Shown one piece after another: positions 1-10,628 of a stretch of DNA of 64,000 bases. The notes under the pieces were generated by a model that saw only the letters and a program-made list of their open reading frames with translations, searched no databases and was not told the DNA's origin. The stretch's first letter is position 1; each line of letters begins with the position of its first letter. The stretch spans positions 61,201,334 to 61,265,333 of the forward strand of contig CM061134.1 in NCBI GenBank assembly GCA_030789695.1, written 5' to 3'. The position numbers were made by a program, and so were the translations under genes. This DNA is from Scilla litardierei (lineage: Eukaryota; Streptophyta; Magnoliopsida; Asparagales; Asparagaceae).

Positions 1-115
1 AACTGATACATATGATTAAGCCTGGATGGCGGCCCTTGGTCACATAGGTTGGCGGTGCATGGCTACCGTCCCTCTGAGGCAACAGCAATCACTCCTTTTG
101 TTTTCGATCTCTTGG
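1..115. repeat. diverged single arm of the 12.2-12.9 kb foldback family
   Basis: This stretch resembles one arm of the inverted repeat at 12209-12859: both contain GTCACATAGGTTGGCGGTGC followed by a block reading CATGGCTACC, CCCTCTGAGGC and GATCTCTTGG. The copy is diverged and lacks the opposite arm. The first bases (AACTGATACATATGATT) also match 14763-14779, so the same repeat mosaic that follows the chromovirus also precedes it. No coding potential is recognisable. Confidence 0.6.
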
Positions 116-167
116 TTCGAATCCAAATTGAATAAGAAAATGAAGAACAATCGAGTGGGAATATGGT

Positions 168-347
168 GAAATTACTGTAACCATTGATCCAGACGTTCTA
201 GAATGCTTCGTTGGATGCGAGCCCTTGCGCCCGCCTATGTTCCAGGTTCAAAAATCCATGTTTTTGAACCTGGAACATTGGCGGGCGCAACGGCTCGCAT
301 CCAACGAAGCATTCTAGAACGTCTGGATCAATGGTTACAGTAATTTC
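168..347. repeat. near-perfect hairpin, 87-bp arms, 6-nt loop
   Basis: Positions 168-254 and 261-347 are reverse complements with about two mismatches, separated only by TCCATG. Transcribed from either side, this would fold into one long stem-loop. No clear target-site duplication flanks it. It could be a young foldback MITE, a recent inverted duplication or a small-RNA precursor; the sequence does not decide. The near identity of the arms implies recent origin or conversion. Confidence 0.85.
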
Positions 348-532
348 GATACTTCCTGGGCCCGAGGACGTTGTTCGTGCTTCAATCTTGAAGGGTATTC
401 CGACGGAGCGGACAAAGTTCGATGATCTTAAGAAGGATGAGATGATCCTCGATCGCTAAAAGCAAAAAAATGAACTGTTAAAAGCTTGGGGGAGGCGTCC
501 ATAACAATCTATAACCATCTAGTTACCTCGGT

Positions 533-650
533 CGACCATCGTCGTTACGTTTATTATCGTCGTTGCCGACTGTCGGCAACAGTGAAACATGATAGGAGTG
601 TCGTCATTGCACGCGTCGTTGTAACTGGCTGTCAAGTATGTATCATACTT
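533..650. repeat. diverged repeat shared with 11685-11800
   Basis: CGACCATCGTCGTTACGTTT and the following TTATCGTCGTTGCCGA match a block near 11690-11730 (CGACCATCTTCGTTCCGTTT, then TTACCGTCGTTGCCGA). The similarity continues through a block ending TGCACGCGTCGTTGTAAC versus TGCGTCGGTGTAACC. A shorter piece recurs near 12085 and 13243. This is part of a non-coding repeat family; the short ORF across it looks incidental. Confidence 0.55.
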
Positions 651-770
651 GACACAATGTGCTGGTTATGTCCCCCTGACCAGTACTTCTTGGGCGGTTG
701 ACCTGGGTGCCCAGTTTCGGGGACGGTCATATGGAAACCCTTTTTCGGGAATCCCTGATTATAAATGGAC

Positions 771-847
771 GAACAGCTGAATGAATGCTATCGTGCATGC
801 TTGATAGCAATATCTGATATCTATATCAAGCATGCACGAACAGCTGA
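771..847. repeat. small hairpin between direct repeats
   Basis: TCGTGCATGCTTGATA (791-806) pairs perfectly with 824-839 across a 17-nt loop. The direct repeat GAACAGCTGA lies at 771-780 and 838-847, which resembles a short foldback insertion with flanking duplication, although the second copy overlaps the arm by two bases. Confidence 0.6.
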
Positions 848-959
848 AGGACTTACTGTTTCAATAGGAAGGTTGTGGGGGCAAATAAAGAAGAAGATGA
901 TGGAAGAAAGTAGATGAACTTGTGAGAAGATGAGTGCTCCTTGTCCGCCAATTTTATAG

Positions 960-1129
960 GGGAATTGGAGCAATCAAAATGAAGCGTATAATAAGTCCTT
1001 GATCCTACAGTAATGCAATGGATCTCGGGAATCAACAATTATTTACTCAACGCGCAAACCGCGGAATACCAACGCGAAAATCGCGTAATCCCAATTATTT
1101 TAGCATCTGGATCAAAATTGGTTAATTAC
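960..1129. repeat. target sequence of the chromovirus, related to 12820-12990
   Basis: GTAATGC, GGATCTCGGGAAT, ATTTACTCAAC and GCGTAATCC occur in the same order near 12857-12935, so this is a diverged repeat unit. Its last 85 bases (1046-1130) are repeated exactly after the truncated 3' LTR at 10627-10711. Confidence 0.65.
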
Positions 1130-3681
1130 TGTAACGACTGCTTTTCTTGTATCTGACTATAATATAATATAATATGTGTTTTGGTGGATTTTCTCCTCTT
1201 GTGTGGTTTTCGTCTCCGTAGATTTCATTTTCGAATCGATTCGTCGTATTTTCTCGCTTCTTCCTTAGGATCGTTGATTTCGAAGTGTGTCACTCGTGAC
1301 GGACTTCATAACAGTCGTATCTAACTGTTAGATCAAGCCTAGGAGTCATAGGAATCGATCCCGGGGCCCCGCGCTCCGTATCGGTACTTTCTGTGCTCAT
1401 TAGCCGGTGTAAGAAGGGCCACCGACCGACTAGATGACGATCCAGTCGGCCGGCCATCCTTCTTGGACCGACTAGTTAGCTTTCTAAATTTCTCAGGAGT
1501 TACTGTTTATCGTTAGTCGGTCTAAGAACGTTGGTTGACCGACTAGGTTGCAAACTAGTCGGTCGGCGATGCTTCTTGAACCGACTAACACATCATCTTA
1601 ATTATAGTTGAGTTACTGTTTACTCTTAGTCGGTCTAAGAACGTTCATCCGACCAACTAGTTTCTAAACTAGTCGGTCAGTATTTGTTCATGGACCGACT
1701 AACTCTAAATCATATTTTCGTTCAGGAGTTACTGTTTACACTTAGTCGGTCTGCGTTGGTCGACCGACCCCGACTAGTTGCCAAACTAGTCGGTCAGTTG
1801 TTGTTCTTTGACCGACTAGTCTGTGTTAAAACCCTAATTTCTGGGCAGCCGCCCAGCTCAACCTATAAATACCCAACCCAAACGTTTCTTCTTCCTCCAA
1901 CACGACCTAAAGCCCTAGTTTCTCCCCCATTGAGCCCCCATCTTCCTCCAAGCTTCAATCCTTCACTCCAAGCCCTAAATCCATCATCCAATCCATCCAT
2001 TCACTCATTCCACCTCTCATCTTCCCTAAAATCTCACTCAAATCCATCAAATCCCCAAATCCCCCAAAACCCTAGTTTCCCCAAACTTCTCCAATCTTTT
2101 CCAGATCTGATCCTAGGGGTTCCCCGGAGTGTTTCTTCCGCCTTCTCTCGGTAAGAAATCGTTCTACCCGTTGTTTTCATAACTTATTTATAATTTTTGT
2201 GAAACCCTAATTAATTTCATGTGTTTGATGTTTGTCTCCCCCAAAACAGCGATTTCCCCCGTAGATAGCATCCGTGTGACGAAGTGATCGTCAATCCCCG
2301 GTGCTAGGCAAGTGAAACTTGCCACTTAGGGTTTAGGCCATGTTTTAGGCCATTTGCATGTTGTAGGCGTAAAAGAGGCTAGGCGACGAAATGATACTCG
2401 CCTAGGCGCAAATTGGGGAACTAGCTTGACAACGAAGCTAGTTCCGACATTTAGCATGTTGCACGATAACCATGTCATGTTTACTTTCCATTAACGGTAC
2501 GCAAATTAAATGTCATGTCATTGCATTCTTTAAGTGTTTATGTGATTGTGTAGCTTTGCTACAAATGCTTGTGTTCCTGGCTCGTGTTCCAGAAGCGGGC
2601 CATGTGTTGGTTGATAGCCAATGCCCGAATTGCGTGTTTCCCGGCTAGGTGCACCCCTACACTAAATGTTTAAGAATGTGAGCTCAATGTGCGGGGCAAC
2701 CCCAGGCTCACTAGCTGAGTTCATTGTGCGGGGACCCTGGCTCCATTACGCGTGGGTATAGGGGGTGAGAGTTAAGCGGCCAGGCAACTGGGAGTCTGGT
2801 TGATCAACAACTGCAGTTGTAAGGCGTAAACTCTTTGGGGTGGGGTAGTGTTTGGGGCCGATCGGACTGACATGCTAGCCATTAAGCGAAGGGCGCAAAC
2901 ATCTACAAAACAGCCGTGAAATGTGAATCGTGTTTAGTGCCGATCGGTCTGAATGTTTACCATTCAGCGAAGGGCGTAAACACCAACAATGTGAATTGAT
3001 TGAGATTGATAGTAGCGTGGCTATTCTTGTCTTGTCTTGTCTTGTCTTGTCCCGATGATTGTTCTCTTGTACAAACCGTCTTGCCATGTCTTAAATTGTG
3101 CACTCGTGTTATAACTGCCATGCCATGCACCATACTAAACTGCTAGGTTGCTAGTTGCCTTACTTTCAGTTTCCTTACCCAAGTCTCTTAGACTTGCTGA
3201 CATGTGCCCCTTTACTCTTTTGGGTGACACATGTTAGATCCTGAGCCCGAGTACCTCGTTGAGGACGAGGTGTTTGCTGACGCCCGAGCCCGAGCCCGTG
3301 TTTGACGGGGAGTACGTGGACACTGGGGACCAGTCCTAGTGTCTTCGTTATGCTTTACTTTTGTTAGACAGTTGTTTTGTATTCGGTGTGTAGCACCTAT
3401 ACTTTGTTATGTCGTATTCTTTTGTTGGCCTTGTTCTGGGCCTTGGACTCTTTTCTTTAGCCTGGTGGCTTTCTGGATGTTGGACTTATTTTGATGTTGG
3501 ACAATTTGTGAGATGTGGAATTTTATTTCAGTCTCGCATTGTGTTATTATTGCTATTCTGTTGTGGTTACAGGGACCTGTTTATGTATTGTGGACACTTA
3601 TCGGGTTTGGGGCTTCACAGCTCCACTCCCGTGCGGACCTTTTCACGTCTTGCCTCCATTTCAGGGAAGCGGGTCGTGACA
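1130..3681 (+). repeat. chromovirus 5' LTR, full length
   Basis: It starts TGTAACGACTGC and is matched from 8520 onward by the 3' copy up to 3242. The 3' end at GTCGTGACA (3673-3681) is assigned because it forms the inverted terminal repeat with TGTAACGAC; the 3' LTR is truncated and cannot confirm it. From about 1425 to 1830 it carries four diverged units rich in ACCGACTAG and its complement CTAGTCGGT, for example stem 1537-1546 with 1555-1564. A pentamer CTTGT run lies at 3026-3050. Confidence 0.85.
1864..1871 (+). promoter_or_regulatory. LTR TATA box
   Basis: TATAAATA lies in CAACCTATAAATACCC, immediately 3' of the dyad cluster and 5' of a C/T-rich leader, as expected for a plant LTR core promoter. 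The same box is at 9250-9257 in the 3' LTR. The transcription start was not determined; by usual spacing it would fall near 1895. Confidence 0.65.
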
Positions 3682-3824
3682 GGTTTTAGTGGTGGCCCAT
3701 GCAGGTCCTTCTGTAACTGCGATCTTTGGAATAGCGATAATAATGTTAGAATGTCCAACAAACTAAGTTCGACGTCCGAGTCATAAGCTATGAGTCTAAT
3801 CTGATTTGTTTTCCGTGTCATTAG

Positions 3825-4961
3825 ATGGCAGGAAGGCGTTTCACCCGTGGTGGGGGCAGTGGTGCGCTCCCTCATGATGAGGAGCCTGAGTGGGAAACCA
3901 CCAGCGGTGAGATGATGCGGATGATGATCCAGATGATGCAAGTGCAGCAGGGCGTGCTTTTACAAGTCCAGAATGCTCCACCTGCTCGAGCTGCCCGGGC
4001 TCTTCCGGATGCCCCTCGCTCTGAGCCAGGAGCGAAGCAATTTCGGGAGCTGGGTCCCACATATTTTGATGGTTCTGAGGGTCCTCTGGCTGCCGATGAA
4101 TGGATTCGGAACGTCGAGGACAATCTGAAGATGGCCAAGATCACCCCGGCTGGATGGGTTGATTTGGCGAAGAGGCAGCTGAAGGATAACGCCAGGAATT
4201 GGTGGGATGCGGAAGAGAAGTTGTTGGCGGAGCCGATAGCTTGGGCTACCTTCAAGGCTAGATTTGAGGGTGAGTTCTTCCCGAAGGCTGCCAAGGAGGA
4301 GATGCTGCCAGCGTTTTATCGATCTGAAGCAAGGGAACTCGTCGGTGGACATGTACCACCAGGAGTTCATGAGGGCTGAGTCGGTTTGCACCAAAGATGG
4401 TGCAGGACGCTGAGGAGAGAGCTCAGAGGTTCCTGCAGGGGCTTGCTTCGGAGCTCCAGAGTTTTGTGACCTCTTCTGACCGGGAATCTTATCAGAAGGT
4501 TCTGGTCGCTGCCAAGAGGCAGGAGCTGCTCGTGAACCAAAGGAGGGGGTCTGTTATTGGTGCTGGGAAGAGGCCTGTGGAACAGGCGAGAGCTGTGGTT
4601 AGACCTGGATTCAGGCCTAATCAGTCCGCTCAGTTTAAGAGGCCAGGAGGGCCTATTCTGAAGACTTGCCATTTCTGCGGCAAGCCTGGCCACATCAAGG
4701 ATCAGTGTCGGAAGTTTTTGGGCCAGTGCCTGGTTTGTGGTGATGCTTCTCATATCGCGAAGGATTGTCGGCATGCGGGGTCCGCTGCGGAGGGCTCCTG
4801 TTGCAGCTCAGCCGTTGCAGCAGCGAGCGCGCCTGTTCCTGCTGGACGTGGAGCGGCTCTTGTTCCGCAGGGGCAGGCTTTTCGGCAGGCTGTTCCGCCG
4901 AGGAGGCAGGCTTTTCTGATGACCGCTGTGGAGAACGAGGCTGTGGATGAGGTTATCGCAG
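3825..4961 (+). pseudogene. gag: chromovirus gag (capsid and zinc-knuckle nucleocapsid), frameshifted
   Basis: Gag forms the particle and binds the element RNA. The frame opens at ATG 3825 (MAGRRFTRGG) and runs through a Retrotrans_gag-type capsid domain with YFDGSEGPLAADEWI and the ARNWWD motif. Reading then shifts by +1 near 4323 and again near 4374, each consistent with one extra base, after which the family pattern resumes (SRFAP, then MVQDAEERAQRFLQGL). The C-terminal part carries two CX2CX4HX4C knuckles, CHFCGKPGHIKDQC and CLVCGDASHIAKDC, around 4670-4770. The frame then runs into the intron-like segment starting at 4962. Non-functional as written unless the two shifts are consensus errors. 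Confidence 0.85.
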
Positions 4962-5074
4962 GTAATCCTCAATCTAGCTGTCATTTTCCGAGCTGGTTTT
5001 GATTGTTTGATTGTGTTGTCTGCTTGAACATGGTTGTTTGCTAGACTAGGGTTTGATTGTTAATTGCTTGTTAG
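4962..5074 (+). other. candidate spliceosomal intron 1, gag-protease junction
   Basis: This 113-nt T-rich segment begins GTAATC after an exon-side G and ends TTGTTAG before G. Read through, it contains a TGA at 5000-5002. Removing it joins the gag-side codons ending V-I-A to the protease-side L-V-L-V-C-T without a frame change, and the joined stretch resembles the usual spacing before the DSGA protease motif in this family. A plausible branch-site region (GATTGTTAATTG) lies 10-20 nt from the acceptor. Splicing is inferred, not observed. Confidence 0.6.
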
Positions 5075-5362
5075 GTTTGGTGTTGGTGTGCACATTTCCT
5101 GCACGAGTCCTCTTTGACTCTGGTGCATCGATGTGCATTATTTCTCGGAGCTTCGTGGAGAGGCATTCCTTGTCGACATCCCCTCTTCCCAAGAGTTGGA
5201 ATATCGTCACAGGGAATGGTGTGGTCTCGGTGCATCGTGGTTGCAATTCTTGCTCGTTGGTGGTCTGTGGACATGAGCTTTTTGCGGATTTCATTGTCCA
5301 CGACATCATCAACTATGATGCAGTTCTTGGGATGGATTGGCTTGCGAGCTTCTATGCTACCG
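5075..5362 (+). pseudogene. chromovirus aspartic protease
   Basis: This domain would mature the polyprotein. The active-site motif DSGAS follows ARVLF near 5115, and the C-terminal signature AVLGMDWL lies near 5320-5345. The frame continues from gag only if 4962-5074 is removed. One extra base near 5362 then separates it from the reverse transcriptase frame: the protease frame hits a stop at 5365, whereas the neighbouring frame continues with IDC and KKVVFEIPG, the normal continuation for the family. Confidence 0.8.
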
Positions 5363-8300
5363 ATTGACTGCAGGAGGAAGAAGGTGGTGTTCGAGATTCC
5401 CGGACATCCAGTGTTTGAGTTCAGTCGTGGTAGCAGTTCGCTTGGTCCTGTCAGATTTCGGGCCAGGCCGGTGGAGGCTGTGGCTATGCAGATGGAGCTG
5501 GAGTGGCCAGCTGTGGTGCGTGATTTTGGCGACGTCTTCCCCGAGGAGATGTCTGGTTTGCCACCTGATCGAGCTCTGGAATTTTCTATTGATCTTGTTC
5601 CAGGTGCGCAGCCGATTTCGAAGGCGTCGTATCGTATGGCACCTGCAGAGTTGGAAGAGTTGCGGAAGCAGTTGGATGAGCTTTTGCAGAAGGGTTATAT
5701 TAATCCTAGCGTGTCTCCGTGGGGAGCACCGGTGTTGTTGGTTAAGAAGAAGGATGGTTCGCGTCGCATGTGCGTGGACTATCGGGAGTTGAATGCGGTG
5801 ACCATTAAGAATAAATACCCGTTGCCTCGCATCGATGATATTTTCGATCAGCTTGGAGGTTCGAGGGTGTTTTCTAAATTGGATTTGAGGAGTGGTTACC
5901 ATCAGTTGAAGGTTCAGAAGGGAGATGTTCCGAAGACAGCGTTCAGGACGAAGTATGGACACTATGAGTTCGTGGTTATGCCATTTGGCGTAACTAACGC
6001 GCCCGCAGTTTTCATGAATCTGATGAACCTGATTTTCTACGACTTTTTGGATAAGTTTGTCGTTATCTTTATTGACGACATTCTGATCTATTCGAAGTCG
6101 GAGGAAGAGCATGCCTCGCACTTAAGGACGGTGTTGGAGATTTTGAGGAAGCATCGTTTGTATGCTAAGTTTTCGAAGTGCGAGTTTTGGCTGGATCGAG
6201 TTACTTTTCTCGGGCATGTGGTGACTGGAGATGGTATCTCAGTGGATCCCGAGAAGATTAGGGCCATCAGGGAGTGGCCTGTTCCGTCGTCTGCGTCTGA
6301 GATTCGGAGTTTCCTTGGACTTGCTGGTTACTATCGGCGATTCATTAAGGACTTTTCTCGTATTGCTGAGCCGATGACCAGGTTGACGCGGAAGGATGTT
6401 GCTTTTGTTTGGTCGGATGATTGTGAGGGTGCTTTTGGTATTCTGAAGGAGAGGTTGACGAGTGCCCCTATTCTTGTTGTGCCTGATCGCAGCGGTGGAT
6501 TTGAGATCTTTTGCGATGCTTCTGGCAAGGGTCTCGGTTGCGTGTTGCATCAGCACGGGCACGTTGTGGCGTATGCGTCTCGTCAGCTTAAGGTTCATGA
6601 GAAGAATTACCCGACGCATGATTTGGAGTTGGCTGCCGTGGTGTTTGCTCTTAAGATTTGGAGGCACTTCCTGCTGAGTGAGAAAGTGAAGATTTTCACC
6701 GATCACAAAAGCTTGAAGTATATTTTCACTCAGAAGGAGCTCAACATGCGACAGCGTCGATGGTTGGAGCTTATGGCGGATTATGATATTGATTTGCAGT
6801 TTCACCCTGGCAAGGTGAATGTGGTTCCGGATGCTTTGAGTAGGCTTCCAGCGGTGATGATTTTGACCTCGCAGTGGAGATTGCAGCAGGATTTTTGCGA
6901 GTCTGGCGTGGAGATTGTTCTTCCTGGAGAGGCTTCGTCGTTGATGTACATGCAGGTGCAGTCGACGATCGTGGATCGGATTAAGGCTGGCCAGGCTGGA
7001 GATCCGAAGTTGGTCAGGATTCGGGAGATGGTGGAAGCCGGTCTGCGGACTGACTTTTTGATTCATGAGGATGGCTCGCTGAGGTTTGGAGCCAGGTTGT
7101 GTGTGCCAGCTGGGGATATCAGAGAGGAGTTGATGGTGGAGGCACACAGTTCGCCGTATTCTGTGCATCCTGGTGGCACCAAGATGTACCAGGATCTTCG
7201 TCTGAATTATTGGTGGCATGGTATGAAGAGGAGCGTGGCTCGGAGTGTAGCCAAGTGCTTGGTTTGCCAGCAAGTGAAGGCGGAGCATCAGCGTTCGGCC
7301 GGGTTGCTACAACCGCTTCCGATTCCGGAGTGGAAGTGGCAGCACATCACTATGGATTTCGTGACTGGACTACCTCGGAGTCCGAAGCAGAATGACGCGA
7401 TTTGGGTGATCGTAGATCGATTGACCAAATCTGCGCACTTTATTCCGTTCCGAGTAGGACAGTCCACTGAGGCGCTAGCGAGGAGATATATGGAGGTAAA
7501 TTCTTTTACTCTCCGTTTTATTTCCTCTTCCTAGTTTAGATAGTGATGTAACGTGAATCGTGCAGGAGGTTGTGCGACTTCACGGAGTCCCCATGAGTAT
7601 CGTGTCTGACAGAGACACGAGGTTCACATCTCAGTTCTGGCAGAGTTTGCAGAAGAGCTTTGGTACGCGTCTGAGTTTCAGCACGGCGTACCATCCGCAG
7701 ACGGATGGCCAGTCCGAGAGGACAATTCAGATTTTGGAAGACATGCTGAGGGCATGCATGTTGGATTTCAAGGGTTCGTGGGAGGACCAACTACATTTGG
7801 TGGAGTTTTCCTACAACAACAGCTTCCAGGCGAGTATTGGCATGGCGCCTTTCACCGCTCTTTATGGGAGGAAATTTCGATCGCCATTGAGTTGGGATGA
7901 CGTTGGTGACCGGGAGTTGTTGGGGACCTGAGATGATCGTGGAGGCCGTGGATATTGTCAGGAATATTCGGGAGAGGTTGAGGATTGCTCAGGACCGTTT
8001 TAAAGCATTGGGCTGATGCTAAACGTCGTCCTTTGGAATTTCAGCCGGTCGACCCATGTGTTCTTGAAGATTTCCCCGAATCGTGGTGTGATTCGTTTTG
8101 GGAAGCGTGGGAAGTTGAGCCCGCGATACATTGGACCATTTGATGTTTTGGAGAGGGTTGGCGAGGTAGCTTACCGCTTGGCCTTGCCGCCATCTTTGGA
8201 AGGAGTTCACAATGTTTTCCATGTGTCGCAGCTTCGTCGATACATTAGCGATCCATCTCATGCCGTGGATTTCTCGGAGATCGCCGTTCGCTTCAGATTT

Positions 8301-8507
8301 GACGCATGACCAGTATCCGGTGCAGATTCTGGACAGGCGTCAGAAGTCACTTCGAAACAAGATTGTCGATCTTGTGAGGGTGATGTGGCGACACGGTTCG
8401 CCGGGAGAGTCCACTTGGGAGAGAGAAGATGAGATGCGGGAGCGCTACCACACTTTTGTTTCCGGACTCGTGAGTATTTGGGAATTCCGAGGACGGAATT
8501 TTTCTTA
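5363..8507 (+). pseudogene. pol: chromovirus reverse transcriptase, RNase H, integrase and chromodomain-like tail
   Basis: The reverse transcriptase carries the catalytic [10 protein letters not shown] (IDD codons 6071-6079) and the conserved [10 protein letters not shown] and [10 protein letters not shown] blocks. RNase H shows CDAS near 6510 and TDHKSLKYI near 6700. The integrase has an HHCC zinc-binding region (7142-7290), core D residues in MDFVTGLP (about 7353) and SDRDTRF (about 7605), and the E in QTDGQSER (about 7711). The frame is interrupted by the intron-like 7496-7565 and by single-base shifts near 7930, 8005, 8053 and 8291. The tail (YPVQILDRRQK ... ESTWEREDEMRERY, 8310-8450) resembles the Tekay-type chromodomain. 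Dead as written, but all catalytic residues survive. Confidence 0.88.
7496..7565 (+). other. candidate spliceosomal intron 2, inside the integrase core
   Basis: This 70-nt segment runs from GTAAAT (after GAG) to CGTGCAG (before G), is pyrimidine-rich after the donor and contains in-frame stops. Its exact removal joins RRYME to EVVRLHGVP in frame, the expected continuity of the catalytic core between its two aspartates. 70 nt is near the lower limit for plant introns. Inferred only from frame and splice-site match. Confidence 0.6.
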
Positions 8508-8509
8508 AG

Positions 8510-8519
8510 TTGGGGAGGA
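8510..8519 (+). promoter_or_regulatory. chromovirus polypurine tract
   Basis: TTGGGGAGGA lies directly before the first T of the 3' LTR, as expected for the RNase H-resistant primer of plus-strand DNA synthesis. Confidence 0.8.
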
Positions 8520-10628
8520 TGTAACGACTGCTTTTCTTGTATCTGACTATAATATAATATAATATGTGTTTTGGTGGATTTTCTCCTCTTGTGTGGTTTT
8601 CGTCTCCGTAGATTTCATTTTCGAATCGATTCGTCGTATTTTCTCGCTTCTTCCTTAGGATCGTCGATTTCGAAGTGTGTCACTCGTGACGGACTTCATA
8701 ACGGTCGTATCTAACTGTTAGATCAAGCCTAGGAGTCATAGGAATCGATCCCGGGGCCCCGCGCTCCGTATCGGTACTTTCTGTGCTCATTAGCCGGTGT
8801 AAGAAGGGCCACCGACCGACTAGATGACGATCCAGTCGGCCGGCCATCCTTCTTGGACCGACTAGTTAGCTTTCTAAATTTCTCAGGAGTTACTGTTTAT
8901 CGTTAGTCGGTCTAAGAACGTTGGTTGACCGACTAGGTTGCAAACTAGTCGGTCGGCGATGCTTCTTGAACCGACTAACACATCATCTTAATTATAGTTG
9001 AGTTACTGTTTACTCTTAGTCGGTCTAAGAACGTTCATCGACCAACTAGTTTCTAAACTAGTCGGTCAGTATTTGTTCATGGACCGACTAACTCTAAATC
9101 ATATTTTCGTTCAGGAGTTACTGTTTACACTTAGTCGGTCTGCGTTGGTCGACCGACCGACTAGTTGCCAAACTAGTCGGTCAGTTGTTGTTCTTTGACC
9201 GACTAGTCTGTGTTAAAACCCTAATTTCTGGGCAGCCGCCAGCTCAACCTATAAATACCCAACCCAAACGTTTCTTCTTCCTCCAACACGACCTAAAGCC
9301 CTAGTTTCTCCCCCCATTGAGCCCCCATCTTCCTCCAAGCTTCAATCCTTCACTCCAAGCCCTAAATCCATCATCCAATCCATCCATTCACTCATTCCAC
9401 CTCTCATCTTCCCTAAAATCTCACTCAAATCCATCAAATCCCCAAATCCCCCCAAAACCCTAGTTTCCCCAAACTTCTCCAATCTTTTCCAGATCTGATC
9501 CTAGGGTTCCCCGGAGTGTTTCTTCCGCCTTCTCTCGGTAAGAAATCGTTCTACCGTTGCTTTCATAACTTATTTATAATTTTTGTGAAACCCTAATTAA
9601 TTTCATGTGTTTGATGTTTGTCTCCCCCAAAACAGCGATTTCCCCCGTAGATAGCATCCGTGTGACGAAGTGATCGTCAATCCCCGGTGCTAGGCAAGTG
9701 AAACTTGCCACTTAAGGTTTAGGCCATGTTTTAGGCCATTTGCATGTTGTAGGCGTAAAAGAGGCTAGGCGACGAAATGATACTCGCCTAGGCGCAAATT
9801 GGGGAACTAGCTTGACAACGAAGCTAGTTCCGACATTTAGCATGTTGCACGATAACCATGTCATGTTTACTTTCCATTAACGGTACGCAAATTAAATGTC
9901 ATGTCATTGCATTCTTTAAGTGTTTATGTGATTGTGTAGCTTTGCTACAAATGCTTGTGTTCCTGGCTCGTGTTCCAGAAGCGGGCCATGTGTTGGTTGA
10001 TAGCCAATGCCCGAATTGCGTGTTTCCGGCTAGGTGCACCCCTACACCAAATGTTTAAGAATGCGAGCTCAATGTGCGGGGCAACCCCCAGGCTCACTAG
10101 CTGAGTTCATTGTGCGGGGGACCCTGGCTCCATTACGCGTGGGTATAGGGGGTGAGAGTTAAGCGGCCAGGCAACTGGGAGTCTGGTTGATCAACAACTG
10201 CAGTTGTAAGGCGTAAACTCTTTGGGGTGGGGTAGTGTTTGGGGCCGATCGGACTGACATGCTAGCCATTCAGCGAAGGGCGCAAACATCTACAAAACAA
10301 CCGTGAAATGTGAATCGTGTTTAGTGCCGATCGGTCTGAATGTTTACCATTCAGCGAAGGCGTAAACACCAACAATGTGAATTGATTGAGATTGATAGTA
10401 GCGTGGCTATTCTTGTCTTGTCTTGTCTTGTCTTGTCCCGATGATTGTTCTCTTGTACAAACCGTCTTGCCATGTCTTAAATTGTGCACTCATGTTATAA
10501 CTGCCATGCCATGCACCATACTAAACTGCTAGGTTGCTAGTTGCCTTACTTTCAGTTTCCTTGCCCAAGTCTCTTAGACTTGCTGACATGTGCCCCTTTA
10601 CTCTTTTGGGTGACACATGTTAGATCCT
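8520..10628 (+). repeat. chromovirus 3' LTR, truncated
   Basis: It matches 1130-3242 almost base for base and then stops at GATCCT. The remaining roughly 440 bp of the 5' LTR (3243-3681) have no counterpart; the sequence passes into flanking DNA with a two-base overlap (CT). Differences from the 5' copy are mostly transitions plus 1-2-nt changes in C/G runs. Confidence 0.92.

Larger units (their letters stand above)
1130..10628 (+). mobile_element. Ty3/gypsy chromovirus (Tekay/Del-like), degraded, 3' truncated
   Basis: The order is LTR, gag with two zinc knuckles, protease, reverse transcriptase, RNase H, integrase with a C-terminal chromodomain-like segment, polypurine tract, LTR. This order and the LTR ends (TGTAACGAC ... 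GTCGTGACA) fit plant chromoviruses, probably the Tekay/Del lineage. The coding frame is broken by about seven single-base length changes and two intron-like segments. The 3' LTR lacks its last roughly 440 bp. LTR copies differ by only about ten substitutions over 2.1 kb counted by eye, so insertion is recent, but there are about as many 1-2-nt length differences in C or G runs. No conventional TSD remains. Confidence 0.9.

Noticed and set aside
1960..1990. Telomere-like CCCTAAA word
   Set aside because: A single CCCTAAAT in a C-rich LTR leader, not a tandem array.
5357..7288. Long antisense ORFs (254 and 349 codons) opposite the polymerase
   Set aside because: Mirror frames of a GC-biased coding region with no family signature.
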